DNA of 64,000 bases from Hydrogenimonas cancrithermarum (GCF_030296055.1 NZ_AP027370.1:2096501-2160500); one strand, 5' to 3'. Shown: positions 8,398 through 22,036, counted from the stretch's first letter. Made by a program: numbers and translations. Notes: a model not told the origin generated them from the sequence alone.

Positions 8398-9348
8398 AAC
8401 TTTCAGAATCTTTTTTTCGAGGGTCGATGTCGCCAGTTTTCCAAAAGAAGCGATATCGATCCACTCTCCATCCGTCATGTGGTCCGACTTTTTTGTCTGA
8501 AGGAGAAACAACTCCGCCTCCAGTTTGAAGTGGGTATATTCCTGTACGATCTTGTGTAATGCGTTGCCGACGGGAAGATCAAGATCTTCCATTTCCGGAA
8601 ATTCCCATAATCCGCCGAGAAGTTCCGTTTTGCGTTTGCGCATGAAAAGCTTGGTTCCGCATTGTAAAACAGCAATCTTTTTCTGTTTGATAGGTCTTTT
8701 TTTCAAAACTCTTTTTTGAGGATAATTCATCGGGCTCTCTCTTCCCATACATCGTGATGCGAAAGGGCATATTTCGCATTTTGGCGATTTGGGAAGACAG
8801 ACGGTTGCTCCGAGATCCATCATCGCCTGGTTGTAGATGTACGGTTCTTCATGGTCGAGCAGTATCTCCGCCATTTTCCACAGTTCCCTCTCTTTCGCTT
8901 CGGTTTTTGCAAAAAAACGGTAAAGGATACGTTTGACGTTGGCATCCAAAACCGCAACGGGGTAATGTTTGGAAAAAGCCGCAATCGCATGAGCGGTCGA
9001 TTTGCCGATTCCCGGCAATTTGACAAGTTCTTTTGGATCGGTCGGAAGACTCGGCGAAGCGATCTGTGCACACGCATGAATATAGCGTGCCCTGCGGTAA
9101 TAACCCAATCCCTGCCATGCATGAAGGATCTCGTCGATCGAAGAGGCTTTTATACTTTCAAGGGTCGGAAAACGTTTCAGAAAAGGGAAAAAGAAACGAT
9201 CCAAAACCGTCTTGACCTGTGTCTGCTGAAGCATCATTTCACTGATATAGATAACGTAGGGATCGTTCGTCTTGCGCCATGGAAGATCATGCCGGCCGAA
9301 GCTTTTATACCATTGACGCAGTTGTATGTGAATATCGCTATAATTCAT
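8374..9348 (-). CDS. mutY: A/G-specific adenine DNA glycosylase
   Basis: Base-excision enzyme that removes adenine mispaired with 8-oxoguanine. The start is placed at the ATG of MNYSDIHIQL (9348), giving 324 residues; the open frame continues upstream but that stretch is not family-like and would overlap the neighbour's promoter. Seen: SEMMLQQTQV with the catalytic Glu, the helix-hairpin-helix LPGIGKSTAHAI, the catalytic Asp in AVLDANV, and the [4Fe-4S] loop C-x6-C-x2-C-x5-C (CLPKSPKCEICPFASRC). The C-terminal NUDIX-like domain seems short and weakly conserved. It faces the FIST kinase gene divergently, 39 bases apart, and overlaps hisD tail to tail. Confidence 0.94.
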   Translation of the reverse strand: MNYSDIHIQLRQWYKSFGRHDLPWRKTNDPYVIYISEMMLQQTQVKTVLDRFFFPFLKRFPTLESIKASSIDEILHAWQGLGYYRRARYIHACAQIASPSLPTDPKELVKLPGIGKSTAHAIAAFSKHYPVAVLDANVKRILYRFFAKTEAKERELWKMAEILLDHEEPYIYNQAMMDLGATVCLPKSPKCEICPFASRCMGRESPMNYPQKRVLKKRPIKQKKIAVLQCGTKLFMRKRKTELLGGLWEFPEMEDLDLPVGNALHKIVQEYTHFKLEAELFLLQTKKSDHMTDGEWIDIASFGKLATSTLEKKILKVLFETDTH

Positions 9349-9387
9349 GTAGAAATTATACTCGTTTAAAGCGTAAAAAGGGTACAG

Positions 9388-11439
9388 ATGAAACAGTGGA
9401 GTTTCAATTTTCAGAGTGAAGAGGCGTTTAGTCGTTTTGTCAAGGAGAATGCACTTGCTTCCAAAAAGCAGTTGTTTGTACAGGTCAACTGCGGAATTAT
9501 AAAACAGGAGAGTTTCGAACGTGTGCAATCGGCCCTGAAAAAGGAGCTTCCAAACGCTATCATCGCAGGTGCGAGCAGTGTCATACAGCTTTATGAGGGA
9601 AATGTTATATCCGAACAGATCGTTTTGTCGATTACCTCTTTTGAAAAAAGTACTTTATCGCTTTTTGAGTGTCTTCTCCCGGCTGAAGAGGAGGCCTCGG
9701 GTTACAGCTCGATCGTAAAAGCGATGGCATCTCAGATCGGGCCCGATACCAAAGGGATACTTCTCCTTACAAACACCATTCACTTCGACATCGAAAAGCT
9801 GATAAGCCAGAGTAATCGTATGTTTGGAAATATTCCGATCTTTGGAGGTATCGCATCGGACAATGAGCCATTTTTGAACTTTTCTATCTTCTCTCAAAAT
9901 CAGATTTATCGGAAAGAGGGGCTCATCGCTGTGTTTTTTCACGGAGAGGCGCTACAGGTTACGTGTAACTATTTTTTCGATTGGGAACCGATCGGCAAGG
10001 AGTACACAGTCACGAAAGCGGAAGGTAGGAATCTTTACGAGCTCGACGGCCAGCCGTTGATGGATGTCTATACCAAATACTTCGGCCCGATGAACAGAGA
10101 AAAACTTCTTCATATATCCCTTTCCCATCCCCTCATCCGCACCTCACCGGAATTTGGCCAGGTCGCCCGGGCGCTTCTGGAACTCGATGGAGAAAAAGGA
10201 CTCTATACGGGTGAGTTCGAAAAGGGAGAAAAAGTCCAAATAGGGTTTGGTCACTACAAGCGAATGATCGGCCGCTATGAAATTATTCCCGAAGTCTACA
10301 AGCAAATTCCTGCAGAAGTTGCATGGTTTTACATCTGTATATCCTATAGATATGGATATCTGGATATTCTCAAGTCATCAGCATCATTCTATAAAAATTC
10401 AGATCAACTGTTCGGCCTCGTCACATTTGGAGAATTCAGCCACAGAAAAGAAAAAAACTGTTTCCTGAATTTCACATTGACACGTGTCGCATTGACTGAA
10501 GATCCAGATGCCAGAATAGAACTCAATCTGAATGAGGTACTTCTGGAGCCGAAAGACGAACTGCTCGAGACATTGTCTACACTTGTCGCTTCCAGTAGTC
10601 ATGAAATCATGGACCTGAACCGTCATTTGGAACAGGAAGTCAAAAAACGGACAAAAGAGTTGGCAGATTTGAACGCATTTCTCGAGAAGCGTATCGAACT
10701 CGAAGTCAAAAAGAATCGTGAAAAAGATAAGATGCTCTATCATCAGTCCAAATTGGCATCCATGGGAGAGATGATAAACAATATCGCCCATCAGTGGCGG
10801 CAACCGCTCAACATTATCGCTCTCGTAATGCAGGATCTTTCCCTCAAAGCCCAGATCGGCAACATCACACCGGGGGCGATCGCCCATGCAGAAAAGAAGA
10901 TCAACGCGACACTAAAATACCTATCCGATACAATCGACGACTTCCGAAGTTTTGCATCCAATGGAGAGGAGTATTCGCATCCTGGAGGTTTTGAAGTCTG
11001 TAAAACAATAAAAGAAACCATTCGGCTGATTTCCATTGTATTGGAAGACGAGAAAATCAAATTGAAATTGACACTTCCCCCACAAGAGAGCATTGTAAAA
11101 GGCAGCCCCAATGACTTGAAACAGATTCTTTTGAATCTCATTTACAATGCCATAGATGCCTTGAAGGAGCGAAAAGTCGAAACTCCCCTCATCAAGGTCG
11201 AAGTCAAATACAACAACAAAATCAATATCAATGTAAGAGATAATGCCGGAGGTATCGATTCAGAGATTATCGACAAAATATTCGAGCCCTATTTTACGAC
11301 AAAGTACCAGGCAAGAGGGACGGGGCTTGGGCTTTATATGTCGAAAATGATTGTCGAAAAGAGGCTCAATGGGAAGATAAGTGCCCGCAACACGCGTCGC
11401 GGGGCTTCATTTTGGATAGAACTTCCGATTATGGCTTGA
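9388..11439 (+). CDS. FIST-domain sensor histidine kinase
   Basis: Probably soluble histidine kinase of 683 residues. Residues 1-200 match the FIST N domain and about 205-370 the FIST C domain, a sensor thought to bind small ligands such as amino acids. A coiled coil (about 405-445) leads to a HisKA domain with the HQWRQPLN H-box, phospho-acceptor His468, and a HATPase domain with NLIYNAIDAL, DNAGGID and GTGLGLYMSK. No transmembrane span is evident. The start at 9388 has AAGGGTACAG upstream. The gene converges with a response regulator, overlapping it by 11 bases, which suggests a cognate pair although the two are on opposite strands. Confidence 0.9.
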   Translation: MKQWSFNFQSEEAFSRFVKENALASKKQLFVQVNCGIIKQESFERVQSALKKELPNAIIAGASSVIQLYEGNVISEQIVLSITSFEKSTLSLFECLLPAEEEASGYSSIVKAMASQIGPDTKGILLLTNTIHFDIEKLISQSNRMFGNIPIFGGIASDNEPFLNFSIFSQNQIYRKEGLIAVFFHGEALQVTCNYFFDWEPIGKEYTVTKAEGRNLYELDGQPLMDVYTKYFGPMNREKLLHISLSHPLIRTSPEFGQVARALLELDGEKGLYTGEFEKGEKVQIGFGHYKRMIGRYEIIPEVYKQIPAEVAWFYICISYRYGYLDILKSSASFYKNSDQLFGLVTFGEFSHRKEKNCFLNFTLTRVALTEDPDARIELNLNEVLLEPKDELLETLSTLVASSSHEIMDLNRHLEQEVKKRTKELADLNAFLEKRIELEVKKNREKDKMLYHQSKLASMGEMINNIAHQWRQPLNIIALVMQDLSLKAQIGNITPGAIAHAEKKINATLKYLSDTIDDFRSFASNGEEYSHPGGFEVCKTIKETIRLISIVLEDEKIKLKLTLPPQESIVKGSPNDLKQILLNLIYNAIDALKERKVETPLIKVEVKYNNKININVRDNAGGIDSEIIDKIFEPYFTTKYQARGTGLGLYMSKMIVEKRLNGKISARNTRRGASFWIELPIMA

Positions 11440-11983
11440 TATCGTAGAACGATTTGAGTGCACGGATGATCATCGCGTTTTTGGAGATACGCTCGACTTT
11501 CGCATCGGCGTGAACGCGATCGTAAAGATCCATGGGAAGGGTGATCGAGAAGGTTTTCGTTTCGATCTTTTTGCGTTTTGCGATGGTCTGGTTGATGTTT
11601 TTGAGCAGATCGATGATCTTGTTGGAATCGATAGGCTTTTGAATGAAGCTGTCGACACCGATTTTAATCGCTTCGGAAATTTTGCTCATATCGTTGCTTG
11701 CCGATATGATGACGATGATCTGGTCAGGATTGATTTCGCGAATTTTACGCGCGAGTTCGAGACCATCCATTCCTGGAAGAATGATATCGATAAAGACTAC
11801 ATCCGGCTTTTTCGCTTTGTAAATCGCCAGAGCATCTTCCGCATTCATCGCTGAATCTACAGAATTGAAAAAGTTGCTGAAGGTCGAGACCATCAGCTCG
11901 TTCGCCTCTTTCTCATCCTCGACGACCAGAGCATTCAATTTTTTGGTCTCGTTGGCGATCTTGACGATATCGTTGTCTATCAT
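11429..11983 (-). CDS. Response regulator: receiver plus ribbon-helix-helix-like C-terminus
   Basis: Protein of 184 residues from the ATG at 11983 (AAGGAGTAAC upstream). Residues 15-130 are a CheY-like receiver with acidic pocket EDE (22-24), phospho-acceptor Asp66 (VFIDIILPG) and QKP Lys. The last 38 residues (ITLPMDLYDRVHADAK, then ISKNAMIIRALKSF) resemble an Arc/CopG ribbon-helix-helix DNA-binding unit, which is an uncommon output domain for a receiver. Its 3' end overlaps the FIST kinase gene, its likely partner. The RHH assignment is by eye and not certain. Confidence 0.82.
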   Translation of the reverse strand: MIDNDIVKIANETKKLNALVVEDEKEANELMVSTFSNFFNSVDSAMNAEDALAIYKAKKPDVVFIDIILPGMDGLELARKIREINPDQIIVIISASNDMSKISEAIKIGVDSFIQKPIDSNKIIDLLKNINQTIAKRKKIETKTFSITLPMDLYDRVHADAKVERISKNAMIIRALKSFYDIKP

Positions 11984-12066
11984 GATGTTACTCCTTGATG
12001 TTGTTGTTTTAAAAGTATAACGATTAAAAACAAAAAGAAAAATTAACATAATTGATTATGTTGATT

Positions 12067-12111
12067 GGATGATGGATGATGGATGATGGATGATGGATGA
12101 TGGATGATGGA
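12067..12111. repeat. 7-bp tandem repeat (GGATGAT, about 6.4 copies)
   Basis: Six perfect tandem copies of GGATGAT plus a partial one between the response regulator's upstream region and the tRNA cluster. The unit is not a multiple of three and the tract is intergenic. It is a likely variable-number locus. Confidence 0.85.
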
Positions 12112-12148
12112 GTTGAGAATGGTTGTCGGTACCGATTTTTTGAAAAGA

Positions 12149-12225
12149 TGGCGCGGTGGACGAGACTCGAACTCGCGACCCCCGCCGTGACAGGGCGGTA
12201 TTCTAACCAACTGAACTACCACCGC
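12149..12225 (-). tRNA. tRNA-Asp(GTC)
   Basis: 77 bases with encoded CCA; acceptor GCGGTGG/CCACCGC, anticodon stem CCGCC/GGCGG with loop CTGTCAC. First in position of a four-tRNA cluster, all on the minus strand. Confidence 0.95.
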
Positions 12226-12246
12226 ACCGGATAACAAAGAAGAAAA

Positions 12247-12322
12247 TGGTGGTCGCTAGTGGACTCGAACCACTGGCATCCACCTTGTAAGGGTGGCGCT
12301 CTACCAACTGAGCTAAGCGACC
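12247..12322 (-). tRNA. tRNA-Val(TAC)
   Basis: 76 bases with CCA; acceptor GGTCGCT/AGCGACC, anticodon loop CTTACAA. 21 bases from tRNA-Asp. Confidence 0.95.
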
Positions 12323-12330
12323 GTTTAAAA

Positions 12331-12406
12331 TGGCGACCCCTAGAGGATTTGAACCTCTGTGTCCACCTTGAAAAGATGGCATCCTTGGCCACTAGATGAA
12401 GGGGTC
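12331..12406 (-). tRNA. tRNA-Glu(TTC)
   Basis: 76 bases with CCA; acceptor GACCCCT/AGGGGTC, anticodon loop TTTTCAA. 8 bases from tRNA-Val. Confidence 0.95.
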
Positions 12407-12431
12407 ATGACGACCCTTACAACAAATCAAG

Positions 12432-12507
12432 TGGTGACCCGTGTTGGATTCGAACCAACGGCCCATTCCTTAAAAGGGAATTGCTCTACCAACTGAGCTA
12501 ACGGGTC
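12432..12507 (-). tRNA. tRNA-Lys(TTT)
   Basis: 76 bases with CCA; acceptor GACCCGT/ACGGGTC, anticodon stem ATTCC/GGAAT with loop CTTTTAA. Most upstream tRNA of the cluster in the direction of transcription. Confidence 0.95.
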
Positions 12508-12589
12508 ACAGCCAGCTTGCAATCTCTTGCAAACGTGAGCGAAATTATAGGCAAAAAGTTATGCCTTGTCAAGGGGTTTCGAGAACTTT

Positions 12590-13675
12590 TTAAAAAAGAT
12601 CTTCCTCGGCCACATGAAAGAGTAGTTTGTAGGCGTAAAGCATGCTCTGCTTCTGAATATAGTTTCTATCCCCATCGAAGTGAAGCTCTTCGACAATGGT
12701 TTGGGTATCGCTTTTGGCGCCAATGAAAACGGTTCCTACCGGTTTTTGAGGTGTCCCTCCGCCCGGTCCGGCGATTCCGCTTACAGCAAGTGCATAGTCG
12801 GCCTGGGCGATCTCTTTGGCTCCTGTAAGCATCTGCTTTACGCACGCTTCACTGACGGCACCGAATTTTTCGAGCACCTCTTTTTCCACACCGAGCCAGC
12901 CGGCTTTGAGTCTGTTCGAATAGGTAACGAGCGAGCCTCCGAAAATGGTGGATGAGCCCGGTTCGCTCGTCAGTTGTGCGGCGATGAGTCCTCCGGTACA
13001 GCTTTCGGCAAACGTTACCGTTTTTCCAGCATGCGAAAGTTTGTGAATGAGGTAAGCGAAAATATTCGTCGATTCGACAACTTTCGGTCCCAGCAGTTGT
13101 TTGACACTTTTTAGGAAATTGTCAAGCTGCCCATACTTTTTACTGATGCACTCCACCTGAATCCAACCCGGTGTGAGCGTGGTGAAAGAGATTTCGATTT
13201 CATGGGTTTTGGCCAATGGCTCCAAGAGCACGCCAGCACTTTCCTCATCCATTTTAAACAGATGCAGCATGCCCTCTTTTTCACTGTGTTCGATGAGGAA
13301 CATGGGAAGGGTATGTCCCGGTTCAGCCAGCGCGATATTGATCGTACAGCCATTGTGATGTACCAAGAAACTGTTGTCGTCGTAGATATCGCTTTTTGAG
13401 GGTATTAGAAGATTCTCTTTGAGAATCAGGGTATCGTCTATCATGGTGGCGAGGAGTTTGCTTATGGGTGTAAATGCGCTTTTGTTGGCGACGATGACGA
13501 GATTGCCGTCCATTTGAATCTGTTTCTGCAGGAGCGATACGGTCTCACTGCTCGTTTCGGGAAGTTTTATGATCTGTTCCAAAAATCCCAAATGCCCGAG
13601 TTCACGTTCGATATACTCCATGAAAGGTGAGTTTAGATAGAGGTTTTTGCCAATGATGACAAGACGATTTTTCAT
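12590..13675 (-). CDS. cinA: CinA-family protein (nicotinamide-nucleotide amidase domain)
   Basis: 361-residue protein. The C-terminal part (about 200-355) is a clear CinA/PncC domain, with TFAESCTGGLIAAQLT, the GGSLVTYSNRLKAGWLGV segment and AVSGIAGPGGGTPQKPVG; such domains deamidate nicotinamide mononucleotide in NAD recycling. The N-terminal 190 residues stand where the MoCF-like (COG1058) domain of full CinA would be, but they are diverged and I cannot see the usual GDE-type motifs. ATG at 13675 has GAAGGAGC upstream. It is followed by the tRNA cluster and lies divergent to ileS. Confidence 0.88.
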   Translation of the reverse strand: MKNRLVIIGKNLYLNSPFMEYIERELGHLGFLEQIIKLPETSSETVSLLQKQIQMDGNLVIVANKSAFTPISKLLATMIDDTLILKENLLIPSKSDIYDDNSFLVHHNGCTINIALAEPGHTLPMFLIEHSEKEGMLHLFKMDEESAGVLLEPLAKTHEIEISFTTLTPGWIQVECISKKYGQLDNFLKSVKQLLGPKVVESTNIFAYLIHKLSHAGKTVTFAESCTGGLIAAQLTSEPGSSTIFGGSLVTYSNRLKAGWLGVEKEVLEKFGAVSEACVKQMLTGAKEIAQADYALAVSGIAGPGGGTPQKPVGTVFIGAKSDTQTIVEELHFDGDRNYIQKQSMLYAYKLLFHVAEEDLF

Positions 13676-13784
13676 AGCGATGCTCCTTCTTTGTAACGGC
13701 CATTATATCAAAGCAAATCCTGAAAATCAGCACATTTTAATGACCTTTTAAATATAATATTCCAATTTTTCTCCGGAGCGATGA

Positions 13785-16533
<2,749 letters not shown>

Positions 16534-16541
<8 letters not shown>

Positions 16542-16656
16542 TCTGAGTCAGCCGATTCACTGGCAGGTGGTTGCCGGCACGATCGGGCTCATATTTTTGA
16601 TAACTGCGGTCGGAATCGCAGCGGTGAAGATGAAGAAAAAAAGGAGAGAAGGTTGA
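16534..16656 (+). CDS. 40-aa single-span membrane peptide
   Basis: Begins at an ATG 8 bases before the end of ileS, in another frame, and stops with TGA at 16654. The peptide is [10 protein letters not shown], then a hydrophobic segment (about residues 11-31, [19 protein letters not shown]), then a basic tail KMKKKRREG, an N-out/C-in-looking single-pass arrangement. Its last codons supply the AAGGAGAG ribosome site of gatA, and its stop overlaps the TTG start of gatA, so it may serve to couple translation. Function unknown; short, but the overlap on both sides argues that it is real. Confidence 0.6.
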
Positions 16657-18002
16657 TAACGCTAAAAGAGGCACTTGGTCTGCCAAAAGAAGAGATCGCC
16701 GCATTGCGCGAAGATCTGAAAAAGAAGATCGAAGAGAAAAAAGAGCTCAACGCCTACATCGCCGTCGATGAAGCGGGCGAGGGTGTGCCACTTCTGATCA
16801 AAGACAATATCCAGGTCAAAGGATGGAACGTTACCGCCGCGAGTAATATTCTGCAAGGGTATGTGGCACCCTACAACGCGACCGTGATCGAAAAGATCGA
16901 AGCGGCGGGCCTTTCACCGTTCGGACGGGCGAACATGGATGAATTTGCGATGGGAAGTTCAACCGAAACAAGTTTCTACGGCAAAACCCTCAACCCGCAC
17001 GATCCCGGCCGCGTACCCGGTGGTTCTTCCGGCGGCTCCGCAGCGGCAGTCGGTGCGGGTGTAGCGATTGCCGCACTAGGAAGCGACACGGGTGGATCGA
17101 TTCGGCAGCCGGCGGCATTTTGCGGCATAGTGGGCATGAAACCGACTTATGGAAGGGTGAGCCGTTGGGGGCTCGGTGCCTACAGTTCCAGTCTCGACCA
17201 GATCGGACCGATGACACAGAATGTCGAAGATGCGGCGATTTTGTATGACATTATAAGCGGCCACGACACCCATGACAGCACGAGTGCGGATATCGACTAC
17301 ACGCCGGTTACACCAAATCTGAATCCCGACAGAAAACTGAAAATCGCCGTTATCGACAACTATATCAAAGATGCCAGCCCCGAAGTGCAGGCGGCATACG
17401 ACACGGCCATCAAAGCGCTCGAAGATTCGGGGCATACGATCGTCCATAAAGAGATGATGGGTGCGAAATATGACATTGCCGCCTACTACATTATCGCGAC
17501 AGCCGAAGCGAGTGCGAACTTGAGCCGTTACGACGGGATCCGCTACGGCAACCGCGTCGAAGATGTGAAAGATCTCAAAGAGCTTTACCTCCGCACCCGC
17601 AGCGAAGGGTTTGGCGAAGAGGTCAAGCGCCGTATTCTGCTTGGAAGCTTCGTCCTCTCCAGCGGCTACTACGACGCCTACTATCTCAAAGCCCAGAAGG
17701 TGCGCCATCTCATTAAAGATGAGTTCGAGGCGGTCTTCAAAGAAGCGGATCTGATCCTCAGTCCCGTTGCGCCGACACCGGCTTTCAAATTCGGTGAGAT
17801 GGCGGATCCACTGCAGATGTATCTGAGCGACGCCTATACGATCGGAATCAACCTTGCAGGTCTGCCGGCACTCAGTCTACCTATCCAAAAGACAGCCGAA
17901 GGGCTTCCTGTCGGCCTCCAGCTTATTGGAAAACATTTTGACGAACAGACGGTTTTTGACGGGGCATTGAGCCTTGAAAACGCGGTAGCATACGAAAAAT
18001 AA
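16653..18002 (+). CDS. gatA: Asp/Glu-tRNA amidotransferase subunit A
   Basis: Amidase subunit of GatCAB, which converts Glu-tRNA(Gln) and Asp-tRNA(Asn) to the amidated forms using ammonia from glutamine. 449 residues. Amidase-signature features: Lys of [25 protein letters not shown] with the cis-Ser, and [11 protein letters not shown] with the nucleophilic Ser. The start is TTG at 16653, preceded by AAGGAGAG and overlapping the stop of the small upstream gene, which points to translational coupling. gatB and gatC are not in this window. Confidence 0.96.
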   Translation: MITLKEALGLPKEEIAALREDLKKKIEEKKELNAYIAVDEAGEGVPLLIKDNIQVKGWNVTAASNILQGYVAPYNATVIEKIEAAGLSPFGRANMDEFAMGSSTETSFYGKTLNPHDPGRVPGGSSGGSAAAVGAGVAIAALGSDTGGSIRQPAAFCGIVGMKPTYGRVSRWGLGAYSSSLDQIGPMTQNVEDAAILYDIISGHDTHDSTSADIDYTPVTPNLNPDRKLKIAVIDNYIKDASPEVQAAYDTAIKALEDSGHTIVHKEMMGAKYDIAAYYIIATAEASANLSRYDGIRYGNRVEDVKDLKELYLRTRSEGFGEEVKRRILLGSFVLSSGYYDAYYLKAQKVRHLIKDEFEAVFKEADLILSPVAPTPAFKFGEMADPLQMYLSDAYTIGINLAGLPALSLPIQKTAEGLPVGLQLIGKHFDEQTVFDGALSLENAVAYEK

Positions 18003-19462
<1,460 letters not shown>

Positions 19463-19463
<1 letters not shown>

Positions 19464-19506
19464 GCACGGAGCTTCGCTCCTCAACTATTCAGTCGCAATT
19501 CGCAAG
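19463..19506. repeat. 44-bp intergenic repeat, copy 1 (upstream of metY)
   Basis: 42 of 44 bases are identical to 21953-21996. It contains the small hairpin GGAGC-TTC-GCTCC and a GTCGCAA motif whose complement CTTGCGAC recurs at 19558. Copies 1 and 2 precisely bracket metY-metX. Confidence 0.85.
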
Positions 19507-19580
19507 TGGTTTTTTATAAAGCCTTGCGGTTTGGGGCGCGTCAGCGCCGTGCTTATGACTTGCGACCAAAAAGGAATTCC

Positions 19581-20846
19581 ATGACCCAACAGACCAAAGC
19601 CCTTCACGCCGGCTACGAAAAAGACAAACAGGGAACGATGGTCGTTCCGATCTATCAAACGACGGCCTATGAGTTTCGCGATGTCGAGCATGCGGCGAAT
19701 CTTTTTGCGCTCAAGGAACTCGGCAATATCTATACGCGTCTGAACAATCCGACAACCGATGTCTTCGAAAAACGCTTTGCCGAAATGGAGGAGGGTGAAG
19801 CTGCGCTTGCGACGGCCAGCGGGATGGCGGCGATCTTCTATGCCATCGCCAATGCAGCCGAAGCGGGCGACAATATTGTTTGTGCGACACAGCTGTATGG
19901 TGGAACCCTGACACAGGCGGCGCATACACTGAAGCGCTTCGGCATCGAGGCGCGTTTTTTCGATGTCCACGCACCCGAGCAGATCGAACCATTGATCGAC
20001 GATAAGACAAAAGTGATCTTTTTCGAAACGTTGACCAACCCGAGTATCGACGTGGCCGATATCGAGGCCATCGTCGCCATCGCGGACAAATACCACATTC
20101 TTACGGTCGTCGACAACACCGTTGCGACGCCGATTCTCTGCCAGCCACTCAAACACGGCGTCGACATCGTCGTACATAGTGCCAGTAAATACACGACGGG
20201 GCAGGGACTCGCTATCGGTGGGATCATGGTCGAACGTAAAGATCTGGTCGAAAAGATCAAAGAGAATCCACGCTATCCGCAATTCAACGAACCCGATCCA
20301 AGCTACCACGGACTTGTCTATGTCGACGTTCCGTTGCCGGTATATACGTTGCGTGCGCGTCTTGCTCTTTTGCGTGATCTGGGTGCCGTTGTCGCGCCGT
20401 TCAACAGCTGGCTCTTCATCCAGGGGCTCGAAACCCTACCGATCAGAATGCCGGTCCACTCGAAAAACGCACAGCGAGTCGCGGAATTTCTCGTGCGGCA
20501 TCCCAAGGTGTTGAAAGTCAACTATCCTGGACTTAAGAGTGATCCGAATCACACCATGGCGATGAAATATTTCAAAGACGGCATGTGCAGCGGGTTGCTC
20601 AGCTTCGAAGTCGAGGATTTCGAAACGGCGAAGCGGATCGTCGACCGTACACAGATCTTTTCACTGGTCGTCAATATCGGGGACAGCAAGAGCATCATCA
20701 CCCATCCTGCGAGTACGACGCATCAGCAACTCAACGAAGAAGAGATGGCGGCGTGTGGCGTCAAGCCGGGACTGATCCGTCTAAGTATCGGCCTTGAAGA
20801 TGCGGACGATTTGATCGAAGATCTCAAGCAGGCGTTGGAAGGATAA
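19581..20846 (+). CDS. metY: O-acetylhomoserine sulfhydrylase
   Basis: PLP enzyme making homocysteine directly from O-acetylhomoserine and sulfide. The ATG at 19581 is used (AAAAAGGAATTCC upstream); the frame is open further 5' but runs through the repeat and is not family-like. 421 residues, typical for the long MetY type rather than the 380-residue cystathionine synthases. Seen: TASGMAAIFYAI, the PLP lysine Lys203 in SASKYTTGQG, and IVNIGDSKSIITHPASTTHQQL near the C-terminus. It is followed 7 bases later by metX, which makes its substrate. Direct sulfhydrylation suits an organism living with sulfide. Confidence 0.95.
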   Translation: MTQQTKALHAGYEKDKQGTMVVPIYQTTAYEFRDVEHAANLFALKELGNIYTRLNNPTTDVFEKRFAEMEEGEAALATASGMAAIFYAIANAAEAGDNIVCATQLYGGTLTQAAHTLKRFGIEARFFDVHAPEQIEPLIDDKTKVIFFETLTNPSIDVADIEAIVAIADKYHILTVVDNTVATPILCQPLKHGVDIVVHSASKYTTGQGLAIGGIMVERKDLVEKIKENPRYPQFNEPDPSYHGLVYVDVPLPVYTLRARLALLRDLGAVVAPFNSWLFIQGLETLPIRMPVHSKNAQRVAEFLVRHPKVLKVNYPGLKSDPNHTMAMKYFKDGMCSGLLSFEVEDFETAKRIVDRTQIFSLVVNIGDSKSIITHPASTTHQQLNEEEMAACGVKPGLIRLSIGLEDADDLIEDLKQALEG

Positions 20847-20853
20847 CGGCCCT

Positions 20854-21954
20854 TTGAAGATTACGACAAAAAAAGAGACGTTTACCAACCCGCTCTATCT
20901 GGAAAGCGGCCGTATTCTCGAGCCGTATGAACTGGTGTACGAAACATACGGCGAATTGAACGACGAGAAAAACAACGCGATCCTTGTCACCCATGCGCTC
21001 AGCGGAAGCCACCACGCGGCGGGCCGTTACGAAGGTGACAGGAAGCCGGGCTGGTGGGATGGCCTCATAGGAGATGGCAAGGCTATCGATACGACACGTT
21101 ACTTTGTGATATGCGTCAATGTTATCGGCAGTTGTTACGGTTCGACGGGCCCGATGTCGCAGATGTATCCGAGTGAAGAGCGCTATCGTCTCAAGTTTCC
21201 GGTGATTACCGTCAAGGACATGGTCAAAGCGCAGCGCATCCTTCTCAGCCGGCTCGGTATCGACAGGCTCCATGCGATCGTCGGTGGTTCGATGGGCGGG
21301 ATGCAGGCGCTTCGGTTCGCGGTGGAGTTTCCAAATTTCGCCAAACACACGATCGCGATGGCGGCGACCCATGCCACCAGGCCCTGGGCGATCGCCTTCA
21401 ACAAAGTGGTGCAGGAAGCGATCATCAAAGACCCGAAGTTCAAAAAGGGAAATTACGATCCGGAAGATTTTAAAGAAGAGGGATTTACGGGGTTGGCAGT
21501 CGGACGGATGGCGGGGCATATCAGCTATCTCTCTCCGGAGTCGATGGACCGGAAATTTGGACGTACCTATGTCGAGACCGACGGACTCTTCGAGCTGTTT
21601 GGAAAGTTTCAGGTGGAGCGCTATCTCGAGTATAACGGCTACGGTTTCAGTAAATGGTTCGATCCGCTCAGCTATCTCTATATTACCAAGGCGATCAACA
21701 TTTTTGATATATCACGCGGGTACGATACGCTCGATGAAGCGTTGAAACGCATCAAGACGGACCTGCATCTCATCTCTTTCAGACGTGATCTGCTCTTTAT
21801 GCCCGAGGAGATGAAGGAGGTCAAGATCGTTATGGATGCACAGGGGCAGAGTGGCCATGTCAGTTACTACGAGGTTGATAGCGATTACGGGCATGACGCT
21901 TTTTTGGTGGAGCTGGACAAATTCAGCGATTATGTTGCGGACGTTTTGAGATAG
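20854..21954 (+). CDS. metX: Homoserine O-acetyltransferase
   Basis: Alpha/beta-hydrolase-fold enzyme that acetylates homoserine with acetyl-CoA, the step before MetY. 366 residues. Motifs: THALSGSHHAAG, nucleophile Ser146 in GGSMGGMQAL, the RMAGHISYLS segment, and a C-terminal His in YGHDAFL. The start is a TTG at 20854 with GGAAGGATAA upstream; no ATG fits. Operon partner of metY. Some members acylate with succinyl-CoA, and sequence by eye cannot fully separate the two. Confidence 0.95.
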   Translation: MKITTKKETFTNPLYLESGRILEPYELVYETYGELNDEKNNAILVTHALSGSHHAAGRYEGDRKPGWWDGLIGDGKAIDTTRYFVICVNVIGSCYGSTGPMSQMYPSEERYRLKFPVITVKDMVKAQRILLSRLGIDRLHAIVGGSMGGMQALRFAVEFPNFAKHTIAMAATHATRPWAIAFNKVVQEAIIKDPKFKKGNYDPEDFKEEGFTGLAVGRMAGHISYLSPESMDRKFGRTYVETDGLFELFGKFQVERYLEYNGYGFSKWFDPLSYLYITKAINIFDISRGYDTLDEALKRIKTDLHLISFRRDLLFMPEEMKEVKIVMDAQGQSGHVSYYEVDSDYGHDAFLVELDKFSDYVADVLR

Positions 21955-21996
21955 CACGGAGCTTCGCTCCTCAAGTATTCAGTCGCAAGTCGCAAG
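21953..21996. repeat. 44-bp intergenic repeat, copy 2 (downstream of metX)
   Basis: Differs from copy 1 at two positions. It begins inside the metX stop codon, exactly as copy 1 begins in the guaB stop. GTCGCAA in it can pair with TTGCGAC at 22012-22018. Confidence 0.85.
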
Positions 21997-22036
21997 ACTT
22001 TTGAAAAAAATTTGCGACGATAAAAAGGAGATTGGT

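Noticed and set aside
12067-12111. CRISPR-like array
   Set aside because: The repeats are 7-bp and contiguous, without spacers; it is a simple tandem repeat. No CRISPR array or cas gene is present in the window.
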